A stretch of 64,000 bases of DNA from JAWKTT01 sp041398965 (GCA_041398965.1 JAWKTT010000006.1:1-64000), one strand, 5' to 3'; counted from the stretch's first letter, positions 1-7,407 are shown. Program-made: numbers and translations. The notes: generated from the letters alone by a model not told the origin.

Positions 1-1303
1 GGGTGAGCGGGATTGTCGCTTGCGGCGTGACCCGTTGCCGCACTCCCGACCAGCGGGCGGCGACGCGGGGAGGGAGATCGTCCAGTCGGCCAATGACAAA
101 GGGATGTGGCCGGGAGATCAGGCCGGACTCTGTCGCGGTCAGCGTGACACGGAGTCGAACTTCGTCAGTGTGTGTCCAGTCGAGTCCCGCCTCTTGCGAG
201 GAAATCAAGGTAATCGATGTGGGGAGACTCACGAGCCCCGGGCCTTCTCGGTCGAGTTGCACTGTTTGGACTGGGATGTTCGTCGTCATACGAAGTCGGA
301 CGGCGGTTCCCGGTTGCAGGCGGATGTTTCCATCCCCCGTCGTGAAGCTGTGATTCTGCCATTCGCTCTCTTGCGGGTGCTTCGATTCCAACGCGGCAGA
401 GACGATGCGGGGACGATCCATGGGGACAATCTCGAACGGCTCGACTCGCCCATCGCCCCCCCAGATCGTTGCCGTCGCCGCTGCTTGTCGCGGCATCAAC
501 TCGTAACGAAAGTCACCCGCTGCGAACTTTTCGAGTGACACTGTCGACGTTGTTCCATCGGACTCTGTCAGTCGCATCCAGACAGTTTCGGTTGGATGTT
601 GTTCGTCGCGAACCAGCACCTGCAAGGGGGCTGGTTCGCCGCGTGGGACGATGAGTCGCCCCTGTTTGATGCCGACCAACTCGAAGGAGGTCGATCGGGG
701 CCAAGGGCGATCGGACCCCATCAGCCAGCGTTCGGCCCAGAGCCGGGCCGGTTGAGGAAACGCGACAGCGAAACCAACCGGGATGAGTAACGCAGCGACT
801 GCGGCGGCCAGCGAAATCCAGAGATGCCGTCGATTGAGTTGCCGATGCAGGTCGATCTGGTCGAACTCTCGGAACGAATTCTCGACCGCTCGGGCGGCGA
901 GTTCGGGAGATGCCTCTTCGTGAGGCGATGGTTGTGGCACGAGTTGCAGAACGGTCGCCACTCGTGGAGCGATCGGCTGCCGCGATGTCGTGCGGCGGTC
1001 AAGAGCGTCTGCGATATCGACCGGCTCTAAGGAAAGCGTGAGGGGGCGCAAGAGGTGATACCAGAAAACCCAAACCGTCAGGCCGACGATCACCCCCCAG
1101 CAGCAAAGGCGGGCGGCAAAGGAAATCTCCAGCCACCAATCGACGAGTAAAGTTGTCGCACACAGTAAAACGAGGAGTCCCAGCAACCGTGCCAGTCCCT
1201 CGGCAGCAAACTGCGTCCGCATCCGTCGACGAATTCCAGCGAGCCGTTGAAGAACAACGTTTCGCAGGTCCGCAAGGGGTGACTGAGCAGGGTTAGGTAA
1301 CAT
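1..1303 (-). CDS. DUF4175-like large membrane protein (partial, runs off left edge)
   Basis: An uninterrupted minus-strand frame of 434 codons runs from the ATG at 1303 to the window edge, so the C-terminus is missing. The N-terminus is Arg-rich. Two hydrophobic segments follow, one around residues 40-75 (LLGLLVLLCATTLLVDWW, then the WGVIVGLTVWVFWYHLL part) and one around residues 150-165 (LWISLAAAVAALLIPVG). A long hydrophilic region with beta-rich, extracytoplasmic-looking sequence comes next. This layout matches the large DUF4175-like proteins of planctomycetes that often lie near MoxR/DUF58 genes; the family call is from memory of that architecture. A GGAGG sits 11 nt upstream of ATG 1303. 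The frame stays open to an upstream ATG at 1432 without a good ribosome site, so a product 43 residues longer is possible. It lies 191 nt downstream of thiL on the same strand. Confidence 0.7.
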   Translation of the reverse strand, partial: MLPNPAQSPLADLRNVVLQRLAGIRRRMRTQFAAEGLARLLGLLVLLCATTLLVDWWLEISFAARLCCWGVIVGLTVWVFWYHLLRPLTLSLEPVDIADALDRRTTSRQPIAPRVATVLQLVPQPSPHEEASPELAARAVENSFREFDQIDLHRQLNRRHLWISLAAAVAALLIPVGFAVAFPQPARLWAERWLMGSDRPWPRSTSFELVGIKQGRLIVPRGEPAPLQVLVRDEQHPTETVWMRLTESDGTTSTVSLEKFAAGDFRYELMPRQAAATATIWGGDGRVEPFEIVPMDRPRIVSAALESKHPQESEWQNHSFTTGDGNIRLQPGTAVRLRMTTNIPVQTVQLDREGPGLVSLPTSITLISSQEAGLDWTHTDEVRLRVTLTATESGLISRPHPFVIGRLDDLPPRVAARWSGVRQRVTPQATIPLT

Positions 1304-1494
1304 GGTGAGAACCGCCTCCAGACAGTGAAACCATTCGTGCCGTTGATGATACCGATCCTCCGATGCTCGCGATACCACAGACACTTGGACTCCTTCTTCC
1401 CTGGGGCGTTGTCCCAGTTGTTCATCGGCCATCACCCGCTATGCTGACAGAACTCCTTCCTCGTGTCCGATAGAAGATTCCTCAATCAGCAACT

Positions 1495-2490
1495 TCACGC
1501 CCCCTCAGCGACATCATCGACGAAGCGATGCTCGTAGCCGGTTCTTTGCCAGGGGGAAAGTCGACCATCGGGATGCCTCAAGTGCATGACTCCTGATTCA
1601 GCAGTCGCTTCGCCAATGTGCGAGAGCCAAGGGGCACAGGTGGGATCAGACAGCAATCTGGCTCCGTCTGCGGGAGTGACACAGAAGAGTAACTCGAAGT
1701 CTTCGCCATCGCTCATGGCGTGGGCCAGCCGGATTTCTGGGGGGAGTCGAGGGTCGACATCGGCATGAATCGGGATGGACCGGGCCTCAACGACAAAACC
1801 GACCTGGCTGGCAACCGCCAATCGGGGTAAGTCCGTCGACAGGCCATCACTGAGATCGAGCATCGAATGTAGAACGACCCTTTGCATCAGGTGTTGGGCT
1901 TCCTTCACTCGCGGAGTGAAGTTGAGATGTCGCCCAGACAGACTCCCGCCGAGTTGTCCCGTTACCATGAGCCAGTCGCCCGGCTTCGCCCCACTTCTCA
2001 AGATGGCGGCGGGCGACTGAGTTCGACCATGCATTGTGATCGACACAACCAGAGGACCGTTCCAGATGTTCGTGTCCCCCCCGGCAATCCGAACATCGAA
2101 CTCCCGAGCCAACCCGGCAATGCCATCCAGAAACTCGATTGACCACTCGCTTCCACGCGAGCGAGGCAACGCGATGGAGACGAATGCCTCAGTCGGCACT
2201 CCCCCCATCGCAGCAATGTCACTGAGGTTGACCGCCAGTGACTTCCGCCCGATCTCTGTCGGGGAGGCAGGAGGGTCGTTGAAGTGGACCCCTTCCATCA
2301 ACATGTCGACCGTGACCAGCAACTCCCCAGCACCATTCGACATCCCGTTCGTCAATACAGCCGCATCGTCACCAATCCCGACGATGGTCCTCGACGCATT
2401 CGCCGAAGAGTGGGAACTCGACGAATCGCGTTCACAAATCAACCTACGCCATGCTGTTGCCGCAGCCGTTCGATCAAAGGCGAAATTCAT
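1495..2490 (-). CDS. thiL: Thiamine-monophosphate kinase ThiL
   Basis: Phosphorylates thiamine monophosphate to the active cofactor thiamine diphosphate using ATP, in the cytoplasm. The 331-residue product has the family's N-terminal GIGDDAAVL motif (residues 38-46), the metal-binding VTVDMLMEGVHF segment (59-70), the GRKSLAVNLSDIAAMGG signature (81-97), a DLSDGLSTDL motif and SDGEDFELLF near the C-terminus. Length is normal for ThiL. The frame extends upstream to 2637, but the extra 49 residues do not look like ThiL, so I chose ATG 2490 just before the conserved part; its ribosome site is weak and a start at 2541 (MRRVFLL) is an alternative. No other thiamine gene is nearby. Confidence 0.93.
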   Translation of the reverse strand: MNFAFDRTAAATAWRRLICERDSSSSHSSANASRTIVGIGDDAAVLTNGMSNGAGELLVTVDMLMEGVHFNDPPASPTEIGRKSLAVNLSDIAAMGGVPTEAFVSIALPRSRGSEWSIEFLDGIAGLAREFDVRIAGGDTNIWNGPLVVSITMHGRTQSPAAILRSGAKPGDWLMVTGQLGGSLSGRHLNFTPRVKEAQHLMQRVVLHSMLDLSDGLSTDLPRLAVASQVGFVVEARSIPIHADVDPRLPPEIRLAHAMSDGEDFELLFCVTPADGARLLSDPTCAPWLSHIGEATAESGVMHLRHPDGRLSPWQRTGYEHRFVDDVAEGA

Positions 2491-3643
2491 CAAAGCCAGA
2501 CACAGCACACCCTCGTTGCGAAGTAGAAAAACTCGCCTCATTATCGCACAGGAAAAACTGATGTCTACCGGAAGTATGCCGCCGCGAGACTGGAGGATCC
2601 TTTGTTCTAATGCGGGATCGCGACCGATGGGGATCAAAGGGACTGAGCCGACTGGCCAACGACATCTGGCTTCGGCGACTGAGCGGCGAGTTCTCGGGAA
2701 TGTCGCTGCACCAGCGAGTTCCCGCGATCACCGGGCAAGTCTTCCCGTTCCTTAAGAGCTTGAACGACACTGAAACCCGCCGCAGCGTCCATTTGCAAGA
2801 GATGATCACCTTGCGACGAATCGACTGGGCAGTCGATTCGAGACGATTCTGAAAGCCGACCGAGTCCGAATGCCTTGACTCGAGTAGCCCGAAACGCGAA
2901 GTATTCCGTCTCCATCAAAGGCAAGAGACGGTTTCCCGTGCCGTGGTAAAATGAAAATCGTGCAGGACATCGACCGTCCGCTCCACATTGCCTCTTCGTT
3001 GAGTGCTGTCACCGGAAATGGGTTAGAGATGACTTGAACATCGGGCGCTTCACGAGACATCAGTGCGCACCCGACCCCGAACACAACCCGATCAGGCTGC
3101 CGAAACGGCACGATACGATGCCAAAAGGCTTGCCAAAAGGGAAATCAGCCAAGGAAGGAGACTCCAGAAAGGACCGGGATTCTGACGGGTCCCCATCCCA
3201 TAAGACGAATCTCACTCGGGATGGCACCTCCTTTCGACGTAGAATGGGTGTTCGAGCGTCGTCTCGACGTTCGCCCACAGCGTCAGCACCATCGTCGGAG
3301 CCGACAACCCGAAACCCACTCCTGGGTATGTAACTGGCGATCCCATCGAAACGGACTTCCAGATGCTCCCGAATGGACCACCCCGTATGACCTCCAATTC
3401 TTGAGCCCCCGTCCGGCAGGGCTTCCGCCACGCGGAGCGCCCCGCCCCCCACCGCCATAACTCCCTTTCGCATCAAGACTTCTTTGCCCTCAACCCCAAA
3501 AGGAGTTAACGGCGTTGCCAGCCACCTCCGTCCATTGCCCTACGAACCTCAGCCGATCCAAACAGCCCCCCGCCCCGTAGCATGTCCACGCAAGCGAGGA
3601 CATGGCACCCATCATCTTCCACAAATCGACAATGCCACCCAGC
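2491..3643. other. Long intergenic stretch, no convincing gene
   Basis: About 1.15 kb between the thiL start and the ankyrin gene. Several short ORFs exist on both strands, but none has a plausible ribosome site, a recognisable domain or protein-like composition. The right end contains one copy of a dispersed repeat (3596-3644). A short minus-strand phrase near 3380-3290 (EVIRGGPFGS, GVGFGLS) faintly recalls the end of a formylglycine-generating-enzyme domain, but it is broken across frames. Confidence 0.5.
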
Positions 3644-3644
3644 C
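3596..3644 (+). repeat. Dispersed repeat, copy A (GAGGRCATGGCAMCCA ... ATGYCACCCHGCC)
   Basis: The left block GAGGACATGGCACCCA (3596-3611) and the right block AATGCCACCCAGCC (3631-3644) are shared with copies at 10931-10970 and 13563-13602. The right block ends at the stop codon of the minus-strand ankyrin gene (3644-3646). Block order and orientation are the same in all three copies; the spacer differs. Confidence 0.6.
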
Positions 3645-4762
3645 TAATCTTGCTCGGGCCATCCTGGCGCCAGCTTCTCGTCGAGTGGCCGGATGATGGC
3701 GCGATACGGCCGCCGAATCTCCGGAGGCAGCGTCTCTACCAAATCGTTCGCAATTGCAACATCACGAATTCTCAATGCGCATTCCTGACAGAGGAACGTC
3801 ACCAACTCGATGTTTTTACTGCGAACCGAGTAACCAAGAGGCCCATATTTAGAACTTATCGGTGTCCCTTTAAAACGTGTATCTGCACCCTCCGCAATAG
3901 ACTCCCGCACGACCTGTACGTCTCCCACGAGGCAACCAAAAAGCATTTTCCAGTTCGGTGACCCGCAGTCAGGTGTCAAGCGATAGAGCCGCTTCGCCGC
4001 CTCAGACTGTCCGCTAAGAACAGCCTCAATAAACGGGGTGTGGTTCCAATAGTTACGGTGCAAGGGATTAGCTCCAGCCTCTAAGAGGTCTTCAACTGCG
4101 TTCATCATGCCCTTTCCCGCAGCGAGCCAAAGTGGAACATCCCCTTTTGAGTCCCGATTATCGATACGGTCCTCTGCCAGACCACTATAGAACCACGGGC
4201 TCTCCCTCTCCGTATCTGCACCATGTCCCAACAACGCCTTCCAGCTGCTACAGTTGTCACGAAGGACGGCTAAGTAAAGAGGCGTCTTCTCATCATAGAC
4301 ATAATTCGGATCAACTCCTGACGCCAGCAGTTTGCAAACACGGTCAGATTCTCCGTGGTAAATCGCAATGTGAAGCTTCTCGCACTCAGTCAATGCGGCA
4401 CCACGATTAGTTAGAAGCTCGACGGCTTCATTCATTCGTTCGCGAATAGCCTCATACAATAGTGATACCCCTATGTTGTCGGTAACATTGGGGTGTACAA
4501 GCTTAGGGATCAATATCGGCAATGCGAAGCGCCAAGTGTCATCGTCGAAGAATACTTGGCCGGCTCTGGGAATGTCACCATCTCCGAATCGTTCCCGAAG
4601 TGAAACAAACAGAGAAAAGATCGATGGGTATTTGAGTGACACAATAAATGGCACACCGTCGTTCGAGAAGGGGTCCGCCCCTTGTCGAACAAGCGCCCGA
4701 ACCTTTGCTTCATCGCCGTGGCGAACGGCCTCTAGCAACTCGCCGTTAAGTGTTTTGTTCAT
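3644..4762 (-). CDS. Ankyrin-repeat protein
   Basis: A 372-residue soluble protein made of degenerate ankyrin repeats. Clear repeat phrases include LLEAVRHGDEAKVRALVRQG (residues 8-27), LHIAIYHGESDRVCKLLASG, TPLYLAVLRDNCSSWKALLG, VPLWLAAGKGMMNAVEDLLE and TPFIEAVLSGQSEAAKRL. Each has the helix-turn-helix pattern of an ankyrin unit followed by an Asn/Asp-Pro-type hairpin. There is no signal peptide or membrane segment, so it is probably cytoplasmic, mediating protein-protein contacts; the partner is unknown. The start ATG (4762) overlaps the TGA of the upstream transposase gene (ATGA), with AGGGG 8 nt upstream, which implies translational coupling. An in-frame start at 4783 would add seven residues and lies inside the upstream gene. 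Confidence 0.85.
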   Translation of the reverse strand: MNKTLNGELLEAVRHGDEAKVRALVRQGADPFSNDGVPFIVSLKYPSIFSLFVSLRERFGDGDIPRAGQVFFDDDTWRFALPILIPKLVHPNVTDNIGVSLLYEAIRERMNEAVELLTNRGAALTECEKLHIAIYHGESDRVCKLLASGVDPNYVYDEKTPLYLAVLRDNCSSWKALLGHGADTERESPWFYSGLAEDRIDNRDSKGDVPLWLAAGKGMMNAVEDLLEAGANPLHRNYWNHTPFIEAVLSGQSEAAKRLYRLTPDCGSPNWKMLFGCLVGDVQVVRESIAEGADTRFKGTPISSKYGPLGYSVRSKNIELVTFLCQECALRIRDVAIANDLVETLPPEIRRPYRAIIRPLDEKLAPGWPEQD

Positions 4763-5472
4763 TCCACTACCCCTGTGAACCACTGCCCCATCCTCTTCAA
4801 ATTGAGTAGCTCGATGAAGAATTCAAACGTCTCCCTCTCCTTGACAGTTAAAGTCAAGGTAGGACAGGCTCCTGCCGGACTTCCTGTTCCGCTCTTTTGG
4901 TCCCCGTAGTCTTCTCCGTAGTTCGCAGTCGTCACTGGAATCTGGGGAGCGGGAAACTTTCCGCAGGCCCAGTCGGGGGCGTACGCACCTTGTTGCACCC
5001 AGCGGTGAAAGCTGGTCGGCCCCCAGTCTGATGGGCAACGGGTGAGTTTGTGTTTCACGGGGGTGTCGTGAATGTAATCAAAGTGGACATCGAAGTCGTC
5101 TTCGTCTTGGATAACGTGCTCCCCAAAGCGTGGCTGCCAGATGGCGCGGCGGTCCTCGCGACGCGTTCCGTCCGAGACCTTCCAGTCTGTTCCTCCCGCT
5201 GCCAGAAACCGTTGCGTGAAGTCCTTTTTGATCGTGCTCCAGCGTCCGAAATCATTGTCGTCGCCCGCAGGCAACGTCCAGTTTGCGTGCAAGTGCTCGG
5301 GCAGAAGGACCACCGCATTCATTTCAAACGGCCAATCCCGTTGACAGTCCCGAATCACCTCCCCCAACAAAGTGCGATTGGCCTCGTCATGAAAGAGCCG
5401 ACGTCGCCGATGCCTCACCACAGTGAAGAAGTACGTCCCCCCAGCGACCCGCGCGCGTCGGTACAGTAGCAC
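4759..5472 (-). CDS. REP-associated tyrosine transposase (RAYT, Y1_Tnp/IS200-like)
   Basis: A single-domain Y1 (HUH) endonuclease of the RAYT group, which handles REP palindromes. Visible landmarks are YRRARVAGGTYFFTVV at the N-terminus, the metal-binding HUH-type motif in LLPEHLHANWTLP, WQPRFGEHVIQDEDDF, and the catalytic tyrosine in FDYIHDTPVKHKL. The canonical domain ends near RWVQQGAYAPDW (about residue 168). About 70 further residues (CGKFPAPQI...) are unusual, and their coding DNA contains a REP-like core (4859-4880). The start is GTG 5472, 30 nt from a REP pair at 5503-5567. The stop overlaps the ankyrin gene start. The catalytic residues appear intact, so the enzyme could be active. 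Confidence 0.9.
   Translation of the reverse strand: MLLYRRARVAGGTYFFTVVRHRRRRLFHDEANRTLLGEVIRDCQRDWPFEMNAVVLLPEHLHANWTLPAGDDNDFGRWSTIKKDFTQRFLAAGGTDWKVSDGTRREDRRAIWQPRFGEHVIQDEDDFDVHFDYIHDTPVKHKLTRCPSDWGPTSFHRWVQQGAYAPDWACGKFPAPQIPVTTANYGEDYGDQKSGTGSPAGACPTLTLTVKERETFEFFIELLNLKRMGQWFTGVVE
4859..4880 (+). repeat. REP-like half-palindrome inside the 3' end of the RAYT gene
   Basis: GTAGGACAGGCTCCTGCC followed by GGAC resembles the local REP core GTAGGTCAGGCTGTGCC, with changes in the loop and a C-to-G change in the closing arm. It lies within the coding sequence of the atypical C-terminal tail of the transposase. Confidence 0.5.
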
Positions 5473-5502
5473 AATCCATCCCCACCAATGAACCCAGTAT
5501 CC

Positions 5503-5567
5503 GTAGGTCAGGCTGTGCCTGACGACAACGTCAAACAGTAATCAATGTCAGGCACAGCCTGACCTAC
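5503..5567. repeat. REP pair 1 (BIME-like inverted pair)
   Basis: Two 21-nt units face each other. The left arm (5503-5523) begins GTAGGTCAGGCTGTGCC and ends TGAC; the right arm (5547-5567) is its exact reverse complement. The spacer is 23 nt. Each arm is itself palindromic (GTCAGGC/GCCTGAC). The same pair, with almost the same flanks (CCAGTATCC on the left, GCTNGCT on the right), recurs at 7005-7069. It sits directly upstream of the RAYT start. Confidence 0.9.
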
Positions 5568-5578
5568 GCTTGCTACGA

Positions 5579-5728
5579 ATGCGACTGCGTTCGATCCTGC
5601 GTAAACGCGCTGGTCGAAAAGGTCGTGGCTGGGACCATCACCGCTGGAAGAATTCCTTCTTTGCCGCACATGGGCTGTTCAATCTGAAGGCCGCCCATGC
5701 CTTAGCCTGTCAATCCTCATTGAGGTAA
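5579..5728 (+). pseudogene. C-terminal fragment of a group II intron reverse transcriptase/maturase
   Basis: A 49-codon frame ending at TAA 5726-5728 encodes a sequence containing RLRSILRKRAGRKGRGW, HHRWKNSFFAAHGLF and AHALACQSSLR. This is the characteristic end of the group II intron maturase (GIIM) region of intron-encoded proteins. The reverse-transcriptase and upstream maturase parts are missing; the homology begins within 12 nt of the REP pair. The fragment is followed at the right distance by intron RNA domains V and VI, which confirms its identity. The remnant cannot be active. Confidence 0.88.
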
Positions 5729-5742
5729 CACCACCAACCGGA

Positions 5743-5820
5743 GAGCCGTGTGCGGGAGATCCGCACGCACGGTTCGGAGGGAGGGGAGGCTCAAACCAAT
5801 GAGCCTTCCCTACCCCTATC
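5743..5820 (+). ncRNA. Group II intron domains V and VI (3' end of a truncated intron)
   Basis: Positions 5743-5775 fold as the domain V hairpin: GAGCCGTG-TGCGG, a GAGA loop, then CCGCA-CGCACGGTTC, with the catalytic-triad AGC in its usual place at the base. A second hairpin follows (about 5781-5815, GGGAGGCTC paired with GAGCCTTCCC) in the position of domain VI. The intron's 3' boundary is probably near 5816-5821 but cannot be fixed without the insertion-site relatives. Domains I-IV are absent. Confidence 0.85.
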
Positions 5821-5831
5821 TGTCCCTGCCG

Positions 5832-6305
5832 TCACTCATCGATCGCAACCGTCGAAGAGCCGCGACCCGCGTCCGGAGCAAGTCGAAATTCGATATGTGC
5901 CGGTGAAATGGGAGTGCCGGGATGCGAATCCCCGCAACATAACGCAACGCTTGCCTCGCACGGTCTATACCCGTCGGGATGAATCCGTATCGTGGTCACA
6001 TAACAGGGGTCCGGAAGCCACGATCCGCGAATCCAAGCAAAAGTTTCTGGAAGCCAGAGTTTGCCTGGCGAAATTCGTGTCACCGACAGGCGTGAATCGA
6101 GGTCATTCACAACAGTCACATCTTTCGCCTCGACATCCACGAGATTTCCTTTCGTATCGGTGACAGTCAACAGCGCAGAACGGGACACTCTAGATTCTTC
6201 CGTCCTTAACAATACCCAAGCGAGAAGGACGAGAAACATAACAGAAACATATCGAAGCACCCGAGAACAACCACTGACCATTTCCACTGAATGATCTTGA
6301 CTCAC
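5832..6305 (-). CDS. Hypothetical membrane-anchored protein
   Basis: A 157-residue protein with an N-terminal hydrophobic segment (about residues 18-40, YVSVMFLVLLAWVLL) that acts as a signal anchor, then an extracytoplasmic domain rich in beta-type phrases (LLTVTDTKGNLVDV, TTIRIHPDGYRPCEASV). The central part recalls carboxypeptidase-regulatory or prealbumin-like folds (value-type segments ending in HPDGYRP), but I cannot assign a family. I chose GTG 6305 because GGAGG lies 5 nt upstream; GTG 6317 and ATG 6281 are alternatives. It ends just beyond the group II intron remnant and is preceded on the same strand by a 33-codon ORF and a metallopeptidase-like remnant. Confidence 0.6.
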   Translation of the reverse strand: MSQDHSVEMVSGCSRVLRYVSVMFLVLLAWVLLRTEESRVSRSALLTVTDTKGNLVDVEAKDVTVVNDLDSRLSVTRISPGKLWLPETFAWIRGSWLPDPCYVTTIRIHPDGYRPCEASVALCCGDSHPGTPISPAHIEFRLAPDAGRGSSTVAIDE

Positions 6306-6356
6306 AGCAACCTCCACCTACTGGATCGGTAGTCCATGGGGAACTTTGTCGTGCGG

Positions 6357-6458
6357 TCACGGATAATTCTGGCGGTAAGGAATCGGAGGCGGCTGTGTCT
6401 GCCACCCATTAAGCGTCACCCGGGCGCGGTCAAGTTCTTCCCCCGTGAATTCTCCCAT
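6357..6458 (-). CDS. Very small ORF (33 aa), hypothetical
   Basis: Starts at ATG 6458, 9 nt after the stop of the metallopeptidase-like remnant, and ends 51 nt before the start of the next gene. The product begins MGEFTGEELDRARVTLNGW and ends QPPPIPYRQNYP. The composition is protein-like and the compact spacing suggests one transcript with its neighbours. The ribosome site is poor. It may be a real small protein or the detached tail of a decayed gene. Confidence 0.35.
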   Translation of the reverse strand: MGEFTGEELDRARVTLNGWQTQPPPIPYRQNYP

Positions 6459-6467
6459 AACGTATAA

Positions 6468-6692
6468 TTAAACAATTCGTGCCTGTTGCTCAAAGTTAAA
6501 TGTCCACAACGGCTTTCCAAGGTCTGAGCGATTTAACAGGTAGCTGTCATTGTACCTACCGAACTTCTGAATCAGCAATGCAACGAAGTCAGTGATATTG
6601 TTGTTACCTTGTTGAGTCTGCAGGACGTGAGTCATCTCATGGGCAAAGTGCCCACGCTTCCACCCAGTCGCTCGAGAAACCTGAAACCACGA
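6468..6692 (-). pseudogene. Remnant of an HExxH metallopeptidase-like protein
   Basis: The open frame from 6692 to TAA 6468-6470 encodes GHFAHEMTHVLQTQQG, then ITDFVALLIQKF and, near the end, FNFEQQARIV. HEMTHV is a zinc-binding HExxH motif. The phrase order (HEMTHVxQ ... EQQAxIV) resembles the peptidase-like domains found in DUF4157-type or Rhs-associated effectors. There is no start codon in this frame and a TGA lies at 6693-6695. Upstream of it, a different frame on the same strand (about 6695-6808) remains protein-like (SYNEFGHAHEVTFG), which suggests a frameshift. I read this as a decayed gene. Confidence 0.5.
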
Positions 6693-6902
6693 TCACACCC
6701 AAACGTCACCTCGTGAGCGTGCCCGAATTCGTTGTACGACTGACGATGCTGTTGACGACGAGGATTCATCCCCGGATGATACCCACCCCCGGGGGCTTCC
6801 GCTACCAGGTTGTGAATTTTTTGCCTGGTGGTTTTGGTGGGGTGATTATACTCCTGCGGTTCGTGGATGGGATTGATGGTGCATTGGGATGCGGGAGGTG
6901 TG

Positions 6903-7064
6903 ATGGAACGGGCAGCTAAGAATTCGGCAGTCCGGTATCAGCGAGTCGAGCGGCGGCAGATCGAGTGGCGACCGTTATCGTTGGACCAGCTTGTGCCAGT
7001 ATCCGTAGGTCAGGCTGTGCCTGACGACAACGTAAGACAGCAATCAATGTCAGGCACAGCCTGA
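6903..7064 (+). pseudogene. Truncated transposase N-terminus interrupted by a REP pair
   Basis: The ATG at 6903 has GGGAGG about 7 nt upstream. The product MERAAKNSAVRYQRVERRQI... then WRPLSLDQLVP resembles the N-terminus of IS1182-type DDE transposases (RQVEWRP-x-LDQLVP followed by the region preceding the DDE core). At LVP the sequence runs directly into REP pair 2 (7005 onwards), and the remaining residues (SVGQAVPDDN...) are translated repeat. No further transposase sequence is found beyond the repeat, so the gene was truncated and not merely interrupted. Confidence 0.6.
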
Positions 7065-7069
7065 CCTAC
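7005..7069. repeat. REP pair 2 (BIME-like inverted pair)
   Basis: The arms at 7005-7025 and 7049-7069 are identical to those of pair 1, again separated by 23 nt. The spacer (GACAACGTAAGACAGCAATCAAT) is nearly that of pair 1. The pair is embedded in the transposase remnant. Confidence 0.9.
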
Positions 7070-7152
7070 GCTCGCTGATTGGTGACGAGCGTGAAGAAGT
7101 CTATTCCATTAGGAACGAGAGCACGACGGTAATTGGGCATACCGAAAGTCTA

Positions 7153-7407
7153 TCAACAGTGGGCGTCAGGCACAGCCTGACCTACGCTGGCTGCGGACTG
7201 TTCGGCCAGCCAATTCTCGGCGTCGATTTCGCCGGCGCGGATGGCCTCCTCGATCTGCTTGAGCCAGCACCATTCCCAGAGGGGGACCATCGCGACGTCC
7301 GTCCGGCCGTAGCGGGCCACGATCACCGGCTCATTGGTGCGGGCGACATGCAGGTAGGCGACCCCGAGCACGTCCCGCAACTGGCTGATCGCAACCTCAT
7401 GCTCCAT
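7153..7407 (-). CDS. Phd/YefM-like antitoxin, orphan
   Basis: An 84-residue protein. MEHEVAISQLRDVLGVAYL at the start, then EPVIVARYGRTDVAMVPLWEW, follow the Phd/YefM antitoxin pattern (an N-terminal DNA-binding fold in which the 'pVivtryGrpvAvlvpl' strand is typical). ATG 7407 is the natural start; the frame is open further upstream, but that part is not Phd-like. The last ~11 residues (SVGQAVPDAHC) come from a REP unit, so the native C-terminus, which normally neutralises the toxin, has been replaced or extended. No toxin gene is adjacent on either side. Confidence 0.65.
   Translation of the reverse strand: MEHEVAISQLRDVLGVAYLHVARTNEPVIVARYGRTDVAMVPLWEWCWLKQIEEAIRAGEIDAENWLAEQSAASVGQAVPDAHC
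7165..7185. repeat. Single REP unit overlapping the antitoxin 3' end
   Basis: Identical to the right arm of the two REP pairs (GTCAGGCACAGCC ... CTAC). It forms the coding sequence for the final residues of the minus-strand antitoxin gene. Confidence 0.85.

Noticed and set aside
2036..2755. Plus-strand ORF of 239 codons opposite thiL
   Set aside because: It is an antisense shadow of thiL; the minus strand has all ThiL motifs.
3060..3476. Minus-strand ORF of 138 codons and a phrase resembling a formylglycine-generating enzyme end (EVIRGGPFGS, GVGFGLS)
   Set aside because: The resemblance jumps between frames, there is no ribosome site and the composition is not protein-like; noted only as a possible scar.
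5919..5933. GGGATGCGAATCCCC, which looks like a tRNA T-arm
   Set aside because: No acceptor, D or anticodon arm can be formed around it, and it lies inside a coding frame.
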